From: Xylogone sp. PMI_703
Taxonomy: Eukaryota; Ascomycota; Leotiomycetes
Reading direction: 5' to 3'
Assembly: GCA_021399445.1 (NCBI GenBank)
Contig: JAJTUQ010000004.1
Span: 5,022,001 to 5,086,000 of the forward strand
Length of the DNA: 64,000 bases
The translations under genes were made by a program, and so were the position numbers. The notes beneath the pieces are model-generated. The model ran no database searches, was not told the origin of the DNA, and saw only the letters and a program-made list of their open reading frames with translations. Shown here one piece after another: positions 37,410-49,600 of the stretch. The number at the start of each line of letters is the position of its first letter. Within the stretch, counting starts at the first letter, position 1.

Positions 37410-38833
37410 ATGATGGCGTTGGAAGAAGACCCTGACTTAGAAGCTGCTGCCTCCAGTAGTACCTCTTCACCACATTCGGCTGCAGATTTCTCTCGAAATG
37501 AGGAAGATATCCACAGCAAAGATCAGTCTACTGATGGCTTTTCAGAAACAGTAGAATCTCAGGACGCTTCAGAGCCTGTTGGCTCAGATATAGCACCCGT
37601 TAGTGCTGAAACATCCTGGTCCATCAAAGGTACATCTCCCCTGAATGAGGCTTATATATGGCACATGGCTAACTTCCACGTTAGGAAGACTCTCTTTCTT
37701 AAATTGGAGAAGAGGTAAGACAGCATTAGCTTTTCGGGACATTATCGGTGCTGACTCTCAAAGTTTTTGAAAGCACAGGCTCAAAAGATTCGGACTACGA
37801 ATATGAAGAGTGGCAAGATCAAGACTGTAAGCATGCTCTGTAGCCTCAAGAAGAATTATATCCAAGTACTGACAAAAACAAAAGTCAGAACTCACCCTCC
37901 CGGTCTACCTCAGTGCGCGGCACTCCTTGACCAGCCCGACTATCGTATATTCCGACGGTTTGGATCTGAGCACTGCATGATCCTTTTGTACTTTGAGAAG
38001 GAGATCTATCGTTTGAGCAAACGCTTCTCGGCTCTCAATAAAGCTTCTGGTAAGGATGATGCAAGCGGTATTCCCTGTCTTGACAAGGAGAGAGCAAAAC
38101 AAAAAAGAAGAATATTGGGAAGACTCTATCGCCGGTTGAAGGACTACGGTGAGATATCTTCCAAACCACTCTTATACTCTCGTGATAATGATTGGACTTG
38201 GTCTGCTAATGCAAATATATCGTAGATGACTTCCTACAGAAATATGAGCGTCTCGTTGGCCTCCCTTCTCCTACCAAATGGAGATTCAGGAACCTGTGCA
38301 GTGCGGTCTTTAAGAAAATTAAACTGGATCCGCCAGAATGTGAATTCTTTAGGCACAGATATGACTTGGTACATATCAAAGGAGACAAGACCTTTAGGGC
38401 CGACAGCGCCCCAGTCGTTCAATTTCTGCAGAATCACATAAACGCCTGGCCCAAGTGGTTCACTGTATGCTCAAGGCATCCACCCAGCGCTCTGAACTTC
38501 ACTGATATATATATATAGAAACTTATGAAAAAGCATGATAGGGAAGATATCTCCGGAAATATAGCCTATATATCCCGGAGAAAGGTCATTCTTATGGGGA
38601 GTGTAATAACTGCGAGCCTAGCAATGATGATTTTGGTAACACCAATGGCTCTTCTTTCTATTCTTCAGCCTGCACCGGCGGAGGCTGTGGCTATCGTGAT
38701 AGTCTTTACTCTCACATTCATCAGTCTCATGTCCATTGCTGTCGGCCCCAAGATTGAGACCTTGTTGGTAGGTACGTGCACTTACTGTGCCGTCTTGGTG
38801 ACCTTTCTTGCTATTTCTAGGGGTGCGTCCTAA
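37410..38833 (+). CDS. DUF6594 membrane protein (paralog 2)
   Basis: Five exons: join(37410..37714,37774..37826,37885..38148,38226..38464,38519..38833), 391 aa. The acceptor of intron 1 (GAAAG before 37774) is the least usual. The N-terminus is acidic and Ser-rich. GLPQCAALLDQPDYRIFRRFG matches GWPQLAAALDNPEQGLFRVFG of the first paralog, followed by a basic helical segment. The last exon carries three hydrophobic helices (VILMGSVITASLAMMILVTP, VAIVIVFTLTFISLMSIAVG, TYCAVLVTFLAISRG). As in paralog 1 the last exon is 315 nt and introns 2-4 have phases 1, 1 and 0. Function is unknown. The region between LEK and the GLPQ motif is shorter and more divergent than in paralog 1. Confidence 0.75.
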
Positions 38834-40350
38834 AGATTGCATTCTGCGTTGAGAAAGATGGAAAGATTGGAAAGACAGGTGGTAGAGATGTGGTCACTCA
38901 CCATATTTCTTACTGCTGCTACACATAGTACAAAGCGAAAGCGAGATCAAAACATCCGGTGTTCGGAATAACAAAATTGGTAGAATTTGAATAGACAGTT
39001 TCGTTCTAGCAACTTATAGAAATGCTTGATCAAATTGATATAATATTGGATCTCCATATTTGCTGGTGTGACTCTATATGTGAACATTAGCTGACGTTGA
39101 TTCTGTGCGATGCAACGTGCAACACGTTGGCGAATGATTCTCAAAAAGGGGTTCCTATACAAGCAGGGCAAAAAGGTGGCCGCGGCCCAGTACACCGCCC
39201 GCTTTGCATCCATGCATGCAACAAACATCACACCGTTAGATTTAGTAGCAATGAACACTTGATATGATCACGGCTAAACGTGAACGAGCAATTCCAGGTT
39301 CTCTACAAGTTCTATAGATGGTATCGTGATAGAGATCCCAGCACACTTTTCTATCCCCTGCTATCCAGGACGAAATGATAAGATATAACCAACTCATCAA
39401 TACATGCAAAAGACTATAAAGAATAATGAGTATGCGAGTCGAATACAGTGTAGTTATATCATATACAACTAGTAGGCCCGGAATAAAACGCCAGCACATG
39501 AGATCAGTCTCCCTCTTTACGTGAAGCCGATGCAGAAGAACAAGAACAAGCACGCAGCCCTACGAAAGTAAGATTTAAAAAGAGCGTAGAGTAAATATCA
39601 ACAAAGCCACCAATCAGAGATCCATAAGTGCTCATCCATTGAGGACTCTCCAGTTCGACAAGGATTTCTACTTAAACAAGGGAAGAGAGAGGAAATCGGC
39701 TCTAAGGGGCAGTGGAGTTAACACGGCCCGCTAGCGAAAAGGTCGCGTTTCCTCCTTAGGCACGCGCCTGTCTTCGTATCATCATCATCCCCAGCAACTT
39801 CAACACTTCGACGGTTATAGCACGCGAGAGGATTGCAAAGGTACGTGTAGCTTGGTTCATTCAATAACTTGTGTCTTTTTCCTATTGTCTTATAAATATT
39901 GCTTCGGGACTCTCTGTCTATCTCGCTCGTTTCAGGGGGCAGCGTTGAGAGTTGTTTGCAGATTCTTAATACGTCAGGTATATGCAGGTTGTGTATGATT
40001 TCTAGGGCATACTGTTCATTTTCTATGAGTATAGAAATTAGTATTTCTATTGCTTTAATGCTTTGTTTTTATGAGGGCCCATTGATATTTTGCAATCAAT
40101 GTTGCTGGTCCAGGTAGTGCCTTCAGCCTCAATTAACAACGGTGAAATCTCACCTAATCAAAGAGCTATGCTCCATTGGCCTTACCATATTTGTTTCAAT
40201 CACTCACAGTTGCCCATTGAAGTTCTACTCTTATAATATATACTTACTCCCGTAGATAAAATAGGTTCTTAAATCTGCTCAAGACATCAGAGGAATCAGT
40301 CTCGAAGTACGGTGCTATCCACTTCAAAAGCCTTTAGCTCTACACCCACC
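38834..40350. other. Intergenic, nothing recognised
   Basis: About 1.5 kb. Small frames on the minus strand (38.9-39.6 kb) have no recognisable domain. The end of the interval is the promoter of the histone-fold gene. Confidence 0.55.
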
Positions 40351-41298
40351 ATGCCATACAACACAACAGCAATCCCCCCAAGGAGGGAACCAACAGGTCA
40401 CACTCAATTACCACGTAAGATCCATCCTCATCTCTCCAGTAAAATGCCCTACTAACATCTACAGTATCCCGAGTCAAAAAGATAATAGCACTAGACAATG
40501 ACATAAACCAGTGCTCAAACAACGCAGCATTCGTCATAACCTTAGCAACTGTAAGAAAAGAAATCAAAAACCCTTTTCTCATCACTTCACCCCAACCCCA
40601 GCACAACGAACGCTCACATCCACCCTTCTAGGAACTCTTCATCCAATACCTCGCAGAACAAGCCCACAACGTCGTGAAATCCGAGCGCAAACCCCGCCGA
40701 AACATCCAATACCGTGATCTATGTAAGTTAAGCGCCCTCCTCCCATTCCCCTATCCCAATTCTCTCGTAGAACCCCCAAAAAACCCTCAACTCTCACTCC
40801 CCAAAAACTCACCAAATGACTATACCTGACCATACAATCCCAAAACCAGCAAACGCCGTCGCCCGCCACGACAACCTAGAATTCCTCTCCGACGTCGTCC
40901 CCCGCACCGTGCCCTACAAGCAAGTCAAGGACAAGAAACCCGGCGCCGGCGCAGGCGCTGCATCGAACGGCGACGCGGAACCAGGGCAGACGACGCTGGA
41001 TGGCAAGAGGTTATCCATGAACCCCGCCGCTGGTGCCGTTGCCTCGGAGCAAACTGGCGGTGGTGCCAATGGGACAGGTAGTGGTGCTATGAATGGGCTT
41101 GGGCACGGCGGCACCAGTAGTCATGCGCGCCAGAGCGGCGTGAGTGATGTGCTGGTGGTGGAGGATGGACCGAATGCGCAGATTCAGATGGAGATTCGGG
41201 ATGCGAGGGAGCATGTCCCGCCGCCATCGCTGCACCAAGCGGGTGCGAATGGGCAGCAGCAGCAGCACGGGGGAAATCAGGATGTGGAGATGAGCTGA
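40351..41298 (+). CDS. dpb3: Histone-fold protein, Dpb3-like subunit of DNA polymerase epsilon / CHRAC
   Basis: Four exons: join(40351..40414,40465..40550,40632..40722,40850..41298), 229 aa. All introns have GTAAG donors; the third is 127 nt. After about 20 residues comes a CBF/NF-Y-type histone fold: LPLSRVKKIIALDNDI, CSNNAAFVITLATELFIQYL, RNIQYRDLSNAVARHDNLEF and LSDVVPRTVPY. The order, and the phrases ATELF, YRD and EFLSD, fit Dpb3/POLE4 better than NF-YC. It would pair with a Dpb4-type histone-fold partner in the polymerase epsilon complex and possibly in a chromatin-remodelling complex. The C-terminal 110 residues are Gly/Ala/Gln-rich and disordered, longer than in yeasts. The short first exon is needed to start the fold. 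The gene is convergent with LEA1. Confidence 0.8.
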
Positions 41299-41732
41299 GC
41301 GAATGTTTCGTTGTTGTCTAACTTAATAGTTTTGATATAGGGAGAGGAGAGTGTGTAATTTTAGTGAATAGTACGTCTTTTATGGGCTACAAAAGCATTT
41401 TTTTATCGATTATATCACTTCGGTTTTCAGAGACACCATGGTTCTGTGTAGTTGTCGTAAGGTCTGAGGATCTAATTGAGCTTTGCAAGAACTCTTATCT
41501 CTCTCAGATTGATACGGTTTCCTTCTGCACTCCATATCAACTACTGCACCTTCAGTGCAATGAACAATGACTTTACACACTGTGAAAAAAACAATCTCTC
41601 CTATGCCTAAACGCCTAAAAGTCTCATGAGCCCATCCCATGGAAACGCCGCTTCGGTGCATATTTTTTTGGTATACGTCGCCCAACTCTTTCTTCCTTTC
41701 GAATGCCCAGTTCACAGTTATGTACCTGCTTC
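41299..41732. other. Short intergenic region between convergent genes
   Basis: About 430 bp shared by the 3' ends of the dpb3-like and LEA1 genes. No gene or repeat was seen. Confidence 0.6.
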
Positions 41733-43192
41733 TTACTCCTCCATAACATCATCACCTCCCATTGCTGCAGCTGGTATACGTCCTTCGTTGAGCTCCTTCT
41801 CCAGCTTGATGATCTCCTGTAAGCTTTTCGCATTTCGAATAAGCTCTTCCACCTTCTTCCGTTCCTTGTCTGTAAGTTTGACTCGGTAATTCTTGCCGGA
41901 CACTGTCGAGGCGCCGTTGGAAGACGAGGGGACGTCGAAGGTGCGTGATTTTATGCCCATGATCTGTCATTCATCAAAGACATATTAGTTCCAAAGTGGT
42001 GATAAGCAGCAATTAACAAAAGAAAGAGGAAGATTCCCACCTTTGAAGCCTCCGCAGTTGGCTTATCCGCTGTACCAAATAACTCCGCGGCTCTCTTCCT
42101 CTCTACGTCCTTAACCTTCTGGTAATCCAAAAATCGGACACTAGGACACCTCCATAGAATCCACTCTCGATAATACTAACACTTCCAAGTTAGAACTTCC
42201 CAAAACCACATACACAATCATCTCCCAGTATCCACATATTCCCACTTCTTTACCAACCCCCCAAATACTCCAGTACAGAACCAGATCTCCTCCCACCCAA
42301 AAGAAAGGGAAATGGTATAACCCACCTGCTTCCTCGTAACCGGATTCTCCAACAGCACCAAATGCGTAAGATGCACAAACCCCACCAACGGATCCAAATC
42401 CGCCAACTCCGCAAAGTTATTCGCCGTGAGCACCAACGTAGTCAGGTTCGGAATCGACTTAGCCACCGAGGGCTGAATGCTCGCAATGCGATTGCGCGCC
42501 ATCAATAACGTATGCAGTCGGGGCGACAGCGGGAAGTTGCCCAGCTGCTGGATATCATTGTCGGTGAAATCGATGGCGTCGTGTGGCTATATTAATCGCA
42601 AAAAGGAAACTGGTTAGCCTTTTTCAATGCATATGAGGTTTTTTTTTCATGCAAACTCGAGTCAATTGGGAGGTTGTGAGAGTGATAGAGATGTTAGGAA
42701 GAAGATGAAAAGAGAGAGAAAGGAAAGGGAAGCTTTAAACATACGCCCGCAACACCCAAGTTCTCAATCGTCGGTATCTTATGTCCTGCAAGAAAAAAGG
42801 CGTAAACACTCATGTTCATTCTCAACCAACCAGCCAGCCACCCATTCCCCAGCAGCAGCTCTTTCTGATGCTGTGCTCATAGAACAAGACCTCCCAAGGA
42901 GACAGTCATGCAACAACATCTTGCTATTCTAGCTTGCACTTGCGCAGAAGTCTTGTCGCTCCATGCATTGCTCAGTCAAGGGTTGTTGTGCATCTCTTCG
43001 CATGGTAGGGTAGGTGGGCGTGGAATGTAGGTCTGGGTATATTATGTGTGGGCGAATTGTGATTGCGCAAAAAAAAAGAAAGAGGTCTAGTTCTTCAAGC
43101 TTCTCCTACGCACCTCGGAGATCAAGTTCCCTCTCCTTCAACGGATTGAGGTACGAGAGGGACGATTGGAGGAGCTCGGTCGTGAGCCTCAT
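41733..43192 (-). CDS. LEA1: U2 snRNP A' protein (leucine-rich repeat splicing factor)
   Basis: Five exons: complement(join(41733..41963,42041..42175,42326..42586,42745..42785,43114..43192)), 248 aa, the usual length. It starts MRLTTELLQSSLSYLNPLKE and ELDLRGHKIPTIENLGVAG, the conserved U2A' N-terminus. LRRs follow (HDAIDFTDNDIQQLGNFP, LLMARNRIASI, LTTLVLTANNFAELADLDPL) and then the cap VTRKQYYREWILWRCPSVRF and LDYQKVK. The C-terminus is charged. The protein binds the U2B''-type RRM protein and U2 snRNA in the spliceosome. The first intron is long for this window (328 nt). Exon 2 is only 41 nt. The intron before the YYREW exon is 150 nt. Confidence 0.92.
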
Positions 43193-44384
43193 ATTCGGAT
43201 CTGTTCACTGGCTCTGTGGTTGCTTGGAGGTGTAGCTGTCGAGCTTCGTTTGGTTCGCACGCGGGTGGTATACTGCAGATATGGAGCTTAAATGGTAGGG
43301 ATGGAGTGTGGGAAAGGGAGCGTTTCTAGAGTGTTTATGGTCAGGACAGAGGTGGTGTTTTGACAAGGCTGAAAGTTTACGTTCCCCCTCCGCTACATCA
43401 GAAATTCCAAAGTGCTAAGCTACAGATTACGCACTAGTCCTAAATAAGCTTCAAGGCACATGGGAACAACAAGGCCAGCTCCAGCAACTTATCAATTTTC
43501 TAGCAAGCTACTCCTACTTCATTTTGTCACCATTTCCACATTAATAGGTATTTCTACGCGCACACTGTGAAATGGACTAATTCTATTGCCCTCCATCTCC
43601 GCAACTTCTCATAATCTATGCAACTTTCTGAGCTTCTTCTCCACTTCTTCCGACCACAGTCTCCACCCCCTACTACTCTCTCAAAAAATAACCTTAAAAA
43701 CAAACTCCCAAGACAGATAAAAGAAATAGGAAAGAAGGCATAGTCTCATGCACAAGGATGATAAAACTCCTGTTGGGTAGCAAAGGAGCCACCAACCAAC
43801 ATGAATCTGGGTATACAGATATACATATATATGAATAGAAAGTTTTTTTTAGTCAAACCCCCTCCAGAAACTGATATAGCCGGAGAGATTTGTAGCTTGA
43901 AACTTGAAAAAATGGCCAATGTACGTAAGGCTGCGCTTGAAGACGTTTATCGCGCCGGCCTTATGCTGGAGCACATAGACATAGTTGCCGCGAACGCTGC
44001 AGGATGCATGGAAGGCCGTACTGGTGAAGATGCCTGGAGGCCGCAAAAAATGTGACATGATGCAGAATCGTAAAACTAAGTCTCTAGAAGCATAACAGGC
44101 ATAAAATGTATGACTTGTAAAAGGGTGGAAGGAGTGTAGCGAATGGTAAGATTTAGGGCCAAAGTAAAGAGGACCGACTGTACTCGTTTTTCAAAAGCGC
44201 AGAAGGCTATAGAGAAGAGGGGGTTCGAGGATTGTGAAGCTGTGCAATTGACAGATTGTGTATAATCCATGAGACCAGAACGCCGATACCGAAAAAAGAA
44301 AGCAAAACACCATCATGAAGCCGTACGGAATGGAGGCCAGCAAAAAGGATAGACATTCCTTCAAGCGATACCAGGCTCCTCATC
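43193..44384. other. Intergenic, nothing recognised
   Basis: About 1.2 kb containing the LEA1 promoter side and the 3' flank of the SH3 gene. Small frames are unconvincing. Confidence 0.6.
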
Positions 44385-46448
44385 CTAGATATGACCTTGC
44401 TGAGTAGATGCGGTCTCGGTGGAGCCATCGCCCTCGATTGTCCTTCTCCAGTGATCTGGCAGGCAGACGCATACAAGCGGGAAAGCCTTGATCTCACCGC
44501 TTGTAGGAGGAGACGAGTCTCTCTGTACCGAGGTGCTCGATACACCACTATCTCTCTGTGCATGCTTCTTTACATCCCAGTCTTCTGCCCGCTGATCAAG
44601 CAAAACTCCTGTAGCCCATCCGTCATCCCAGATTCCAACCACCTTCAGCATATCTCCCCTCTCCAGGTGAAATTCATCTCCCGCACGTGGCTGATACGCC
44701 CAGAGCGTTGCTACCTTATCTCCTGGATGAATATCCTCTTGAGAGTAGTAATCCTTGAAGTATGCCAGCTGCTCCGACTGCTGGCTTGCCCCCGGCTGCG
44801 GGGATGACATTCCATCACCACTTCCCGAGCGAGGTGATTGCGGATCTCCCTCACCCAGTATGGAATTGCTGGATAATGATCCGTTTCGGCGCGAAGTTGG
44901 TGGTGGTCGAAGAACGCCAATGCGATTGTTGGATATGGGACTATCGCCGTATTCCGAAGAGGAAGAGTGGTCCATCGTTCGTTTCCTTCTTGACGCATAG
45001 CCGCCAACAGCACCCGCGGCAGCTGCGGCAGCCAAATCCCCATTAGAATGCGAATCTCCTGAAGCACCTTCCAAAGCTGACATCCGGGCAATCCTTCCGC
45101 CTGGGAGTACATCGTATCCTTCCGCAGTCTTCTTTGTCATTGTGCCCGTTGGATTGTAAGACATCGCCGCGGCTCCCTTTCGTGGTGGAGTTGGTTGGTT
45201 GAAGACACTGCCATGCTGGCTGCCTCGTCTGCGACGAATGCACGCCAGTAAGAGGAAAATTAGACCTGCAGTTAGTGCTACCCCTGCGACAGCTCCGATC
45301 ACAATTCCGGCAATAGCACCACCAGATAGCTTACTACCATGAGAAGCGCCCGCAGCAGCTGTGGCTGATGATGTCGGTGTGGATGTAGGCGACGACGTAG
45401 GGGGCACAGTTGAAAAGGTGATGAACGCGGTGATCGTCGGCAGCACAACTCCGGCGCATTTCTGCTCAGCTTGCGAATTATAACAACACGTGTCAGTACT
45501 ATTTTGTCCTCCAGCCGCGCAATATTGGCAGAGACCAAGCGTGCTGTTTCCAAAGCCACAGTTGTTAGGCTCGTTTACAGCACCTTCAACGCAGGTACCA
45601 GACAAGGAATTAGCAGGCAATGCACAGTTGGTGAAATCGGCACGAATCTGGGAGTCGGCATCGCCACCTGGCGCTGAGCACAGCTGCCTGTCCGCAATGA
45701 TTATCGCTTCACTCTCAGCTTGCTGGGCCTATGGAACTATATTAGCAGCCATGTATAGAAGGTAGGAATAATGAAAGGTGGTGGAATGCATACGCAAGTG
45801 TCCGCACAAACGGGGACGGAATCCTGGGCGCCAAGTCCACACGGTTCCCTCGAGTTCTGGATTATAGCATTACAAATTACTGTGGTCGTGAAACGAGCAT
45901 AAAGATTGGAAGTGAGCGTCGAGTTGGAAAAGTCAATTGATTGGCAGCCAAGCAAAGTTCCGTATCTAATTGTCGGTCAGCATATCAGGAAGATATATGT
46001 ATATATTCTTGGGATCAAAACTCACTTTTCCTGCAAATAAGATGTCTTAAGATAGATATCAAACTGCTGATCGAAACTTGCGGTGTCGCTAACGGACTGC
46101 AGGAAGGGACTGTTTGAGCAACTTTGTTAGTCATCTATATTTATTTTCTCTCACAAAAAAGGTTGGTAGCTGAAACATCCACATTCTCCCATGAATCTAG
46201 ACAGGTTGACAAAAAAAAAAGAGAAGAGAAGCAAGAACATACAAAAAGCCGACCAGTTTGCTGTCTGTTGAGATGGCGGCCGAGCCGAAGGCGGAACACA
46301 TTTTGGAGTCGGCGAGGGAGATACACGATTCGGCAGCCATTGCGATAGGAGCCGCAGCCAGCACCGAGAGCAGCGCCTTCTTAGTGTTGAGTCCCGTGGT
46401 TGAGCGACGCTGTCTCCGGACTCCCGTGGTGGGCGAGTCCCCAGCCAT
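44385..46448 (-). CDS. Single-pass membrane protein with SH3 domain
   Basis: Four exons: complement(join(44385..45728,45794..45965,46026..46109,46243..46448)), about 601 aa. Starts at 46511 or 46604 are also in frame; 46448 puts a signal-peptide-like segment (ALLSVLAAAPIAMAA) close to the N-terminus. A Cys-rich extracellular part follows (CSAPGGDAD, CGFGNSTLGLCQYC), then a Ser/Thr/Pro stalk and one transmembrane helix (AIAGIVIGAVAGVALTAGL, residues about 292-318) with a basic RRRRG stop-transfer signal. The cytosolic part has Ser-rich linkers and an SH3 domain from about residue 493 (VATLWAYQPRAGDEFHLERG, WATGVLLD, FPLVCVCLP). About 30 extra residues sit before its last strand. The layout fits fungal surface proteins that link the wall or membrane to actin or signalling. 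Function is inferred. Confidence 0.8.
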
Positions 46449-46604
46449 GGTTGTGGTGGTGGTTGAAGCCGTCGCCAAAGGGGTTGCGGCCGACGAGGTC
46501 GAGGCCGGCATCACGCTCGCGTCGGTCAGAGCATCATGGTGAGCGTCGGACGAAGGAGAGCATGAATCGAAAGTGCGTGCGGTGCCATGCATGTCCTCCC
46601 ACAT

Positions 46605-49600
46605 CGTTCGAGTTGGAAAATGGAGCGCTCTTGTATCAATTCATCGACGCGAGTGCAGGCTGGGTGCTGTTTGGCGGTTCGCGGTGCCAGCCAGCTGTTT
46701 ACCCTTTGGACCCTGTTTTTTCGTCTTCCCCCTTGGGACCGCGAGAGCCGTACCTGGATCTCACAGAATCGATGTGAAATTTTGGAGTTTTTCTTCTTTT
46801 TTGTATTTGGTGAAAAAGGTTCCCGAACCAGAAAATAAAAGCGCCACCTCTTGCGAAGTTGACCGGCGATGGTCGCGACGAAAGAATGGAAATATCAAAC
46901 GAGTGACGGGTTGAGTTGTTGGAGGGGCGATGGGGAAAGGAAGGAGAAAGGGAGCTCGATTGGTGGTGAGCGAAAGTATTCGGGGACGGGTACAGGTAGG
47001 GCAAAGCAAAGCGGACGAGGGACCCAGCTTTAGTGGAGAGCGGCAGCAGAAGCAGCAGCGTGCCAGCGAACAGCAAAGGGGAAGCTCTGTCTCGCTCTCT
47101 GTCTCTCTCTAGGAGCCACGCACGCCCAGGGCTTTCCCGGCCACCACGGCCACGGGCGTCCCTGGCCCTCGTTCCCTTTCCCTCCTGCCATTCTAGCTTG
47201 CTCGCTGTTACTGGCTCCAGCACGCAAAAGGGTTCGAGCGGCGGCGCTAGGAACCAGCCCGAGACAGGGGTCAAAAGACTCAAACATGTTCCCTCCAAAA
47301 ATCAATCCAGCCAGAACATTGCCCAGATTCCCGTCATCATTATTTGCGGTATTACTGTACAGTACATCCTGTAAACACAGGATCAGTACTACTGTATTAT
47401 TTCGCAGGCTAGGAGAGAGATCTCAACCAGCGCAACCAGCCGCCCGCTTCCAGCGGTCCCAGCCAATTGGGCCGCTCCACGGAGGACCAGGCCTGCCAGC
47501 ACAGATCCGGATGGCGAGACTGGTGCCGGTGCCAGTGCCAGCCTCCAGCGTCTGCCGCGTACTCCGTACCTGTCCTGTCCTGTACCGCAATCGTCCTCTG
47601 TTTGGATCCCTCTAGGTCTGAGCTTAATTCGTTTAGCCTTTTTGCTTTTTATTTTATTAAGCTGTTTTGTCTTTTTGCTTTTTTGTTTTTCTCTGTTTGA
47701 ATCTTTTTCTGAAAGAGTATTTGCTTCTTTGCTGCCCTCTATCCTGATGCTGAATCATACACAGTACTGCACAAGCCCGGCGTGGCTGGGCGGTCTATCT
47801 AGCGGTGCGCCGTCGTCGTGTACAGCTCCAGTTATGCAGGCACCATGCAGTGAGCTGCCGGTCTACCGCTGACTGGTCTCACTTGTTGTCTTCAACCTGC
47901 ATGCTGTTCAGATGTACGAGTCCTGCAAGTCCTGCAAGTAGTCCTGCAGCTATTTCTACTTGTCGAGCTTGTACAGTACCGGTAACAGTCCCCGCTGCAG
48001 CGAAAACCTGCAAAGGTGTGCACAGAATCTCCATCGCCCGTCCTGCACTCTCCTCGCTTGGGGGCATTCCTGCGTGCCCCAGCATCGGAGTCTTTATCAG
48101 CCGCTAATTGGCGTTGTCCCTGCGCCACGGCATCCAGCATGCCCCACCGTGCAGGCCTTGGGAAATTAGATGGCGGGACTTGGATCTCGACCCAGAACCG
48201 CTTTCCATACGAAATCGCTGCGCCCAGCGCATAACTTCTACAGTACTAGAGGAACGACGAACGACGAAATAGCCGACGGTGGAAAGACTAGAAAGAGTGG
48301 GCAGGTGGGTATCGCGACCTCCAGATTGCCCAAAGCGGATCCCAATGGAGCAATGGCTCTTCCACGATCGTTCTAGTCGAGGTTGTCGCCATGCGAACTT
48401 GGACAGAGTGGAGCTGTGGATCGTGGGATTTCGTGGTCGGCGATGGCTCTATCCGCCCTGACCGTTAGAAGTACCGTACCTTGATCTGAATACCGGTATC
48501 TGCTGTGTTGCAGTAGTAGCATCTCAGGCAGAAAACCAACATCCAGCTGATCGAGAGTCAGTCATCCATCAACGGATAGACCAAACTTATCAACGGTACA
48601 TGGTCATCATCCATATCACAAGAGGAAGCAAAGACATCGGCCGGCAGCTTACCTCTAAAAGAAGCAAGCACGCGCTCTCGATTAGCCCTACATGAAGAGC
48701 ATCCACCCAGAATACTACCCAGAGTATCTGCCGTTGCGCAATACAACTCCGGCCGATGAAACAGAACAGACTGAGGTCTGATATTGTTTTGTTTCAATGC
48801 TGATACCATCCAGAAGAGTGCGGGGTATAGTATTTTCCATCGAGAGGAGGTAATGAACAAACGGACTCCCTCCGTACAAGACCTTGAATCTTCATTTCAG
48901 TAACCCCCATGTTGAGATGTGACATGCATAAATATTAATAGCTTCCACAGCACGGCCAATCTACCGTACGTCCGTCCTAGTGCTGGAGAGCAGTTTGCCT
49001 AGCGGATGCGAGACAATTGATCGCGTCGCAGTCTGAAGTTGCTTTGGACTAGTTCCCCCTTTTTTAATGCATTGACCAGCTCAAACCGATTTTCATATAA
49101 CTGTAACTACACAAAACTCTCCAGCGCCTAAGATTTGAAATTGACAAAGGAATCATCGAGAGTCAAGAACACCAGAGGGGAGGGAATGCCAATCCCAAAG
49201 GTACAAACAAAGAGATAAAGCTAGTGCTCTGCTGCAATACGAAACGAACGTGCTCTGCATGCCACTATTGATAGAGAAAAAGGCGCTAGGCATATCGAAA
49301 CATAGCTGCAACTCCAGACAAAAGACAAGGTAGTGACGGCCTTAAAGGAAGTTCTATTCCCAAGGTTACATCCGACTGATCCTGAGCAGGGCTGAAAACC
49401 TCTCAAGAGCACCAGGCCCAGCATGGCAAAGCTCTGGTGTCGGAAATGAGACATGAAAAGAGACCGGGGCAAGACAGTCCGCCGGTATAATGCTAATTTT
49501 TGATAGGGTCATTCAGTCGTTTGATCGTCAATAAAGTGTCTGTGGTTTCCGGAAGACGCCTTCACAGGAAATTGGGATAGCTGCTTGAGTGTTTGAGGTT

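Noticed and set aside
46449..46604. Longer N-terminus of the SH3 protein (starts at 46604 or 46511)
   Set aside because: Both are in frame, but they would put 20-50 hydrophilic residues before the signal-like segment; not excluded, only less likely.
46699..47298. 199-codon minus frame upstream of the SH3 gene
   Set aside because: Low-complexity Arg/Pro/Ser sequence in a C/T-rich promoter-like region, overlapped by open frames on the plus strand.
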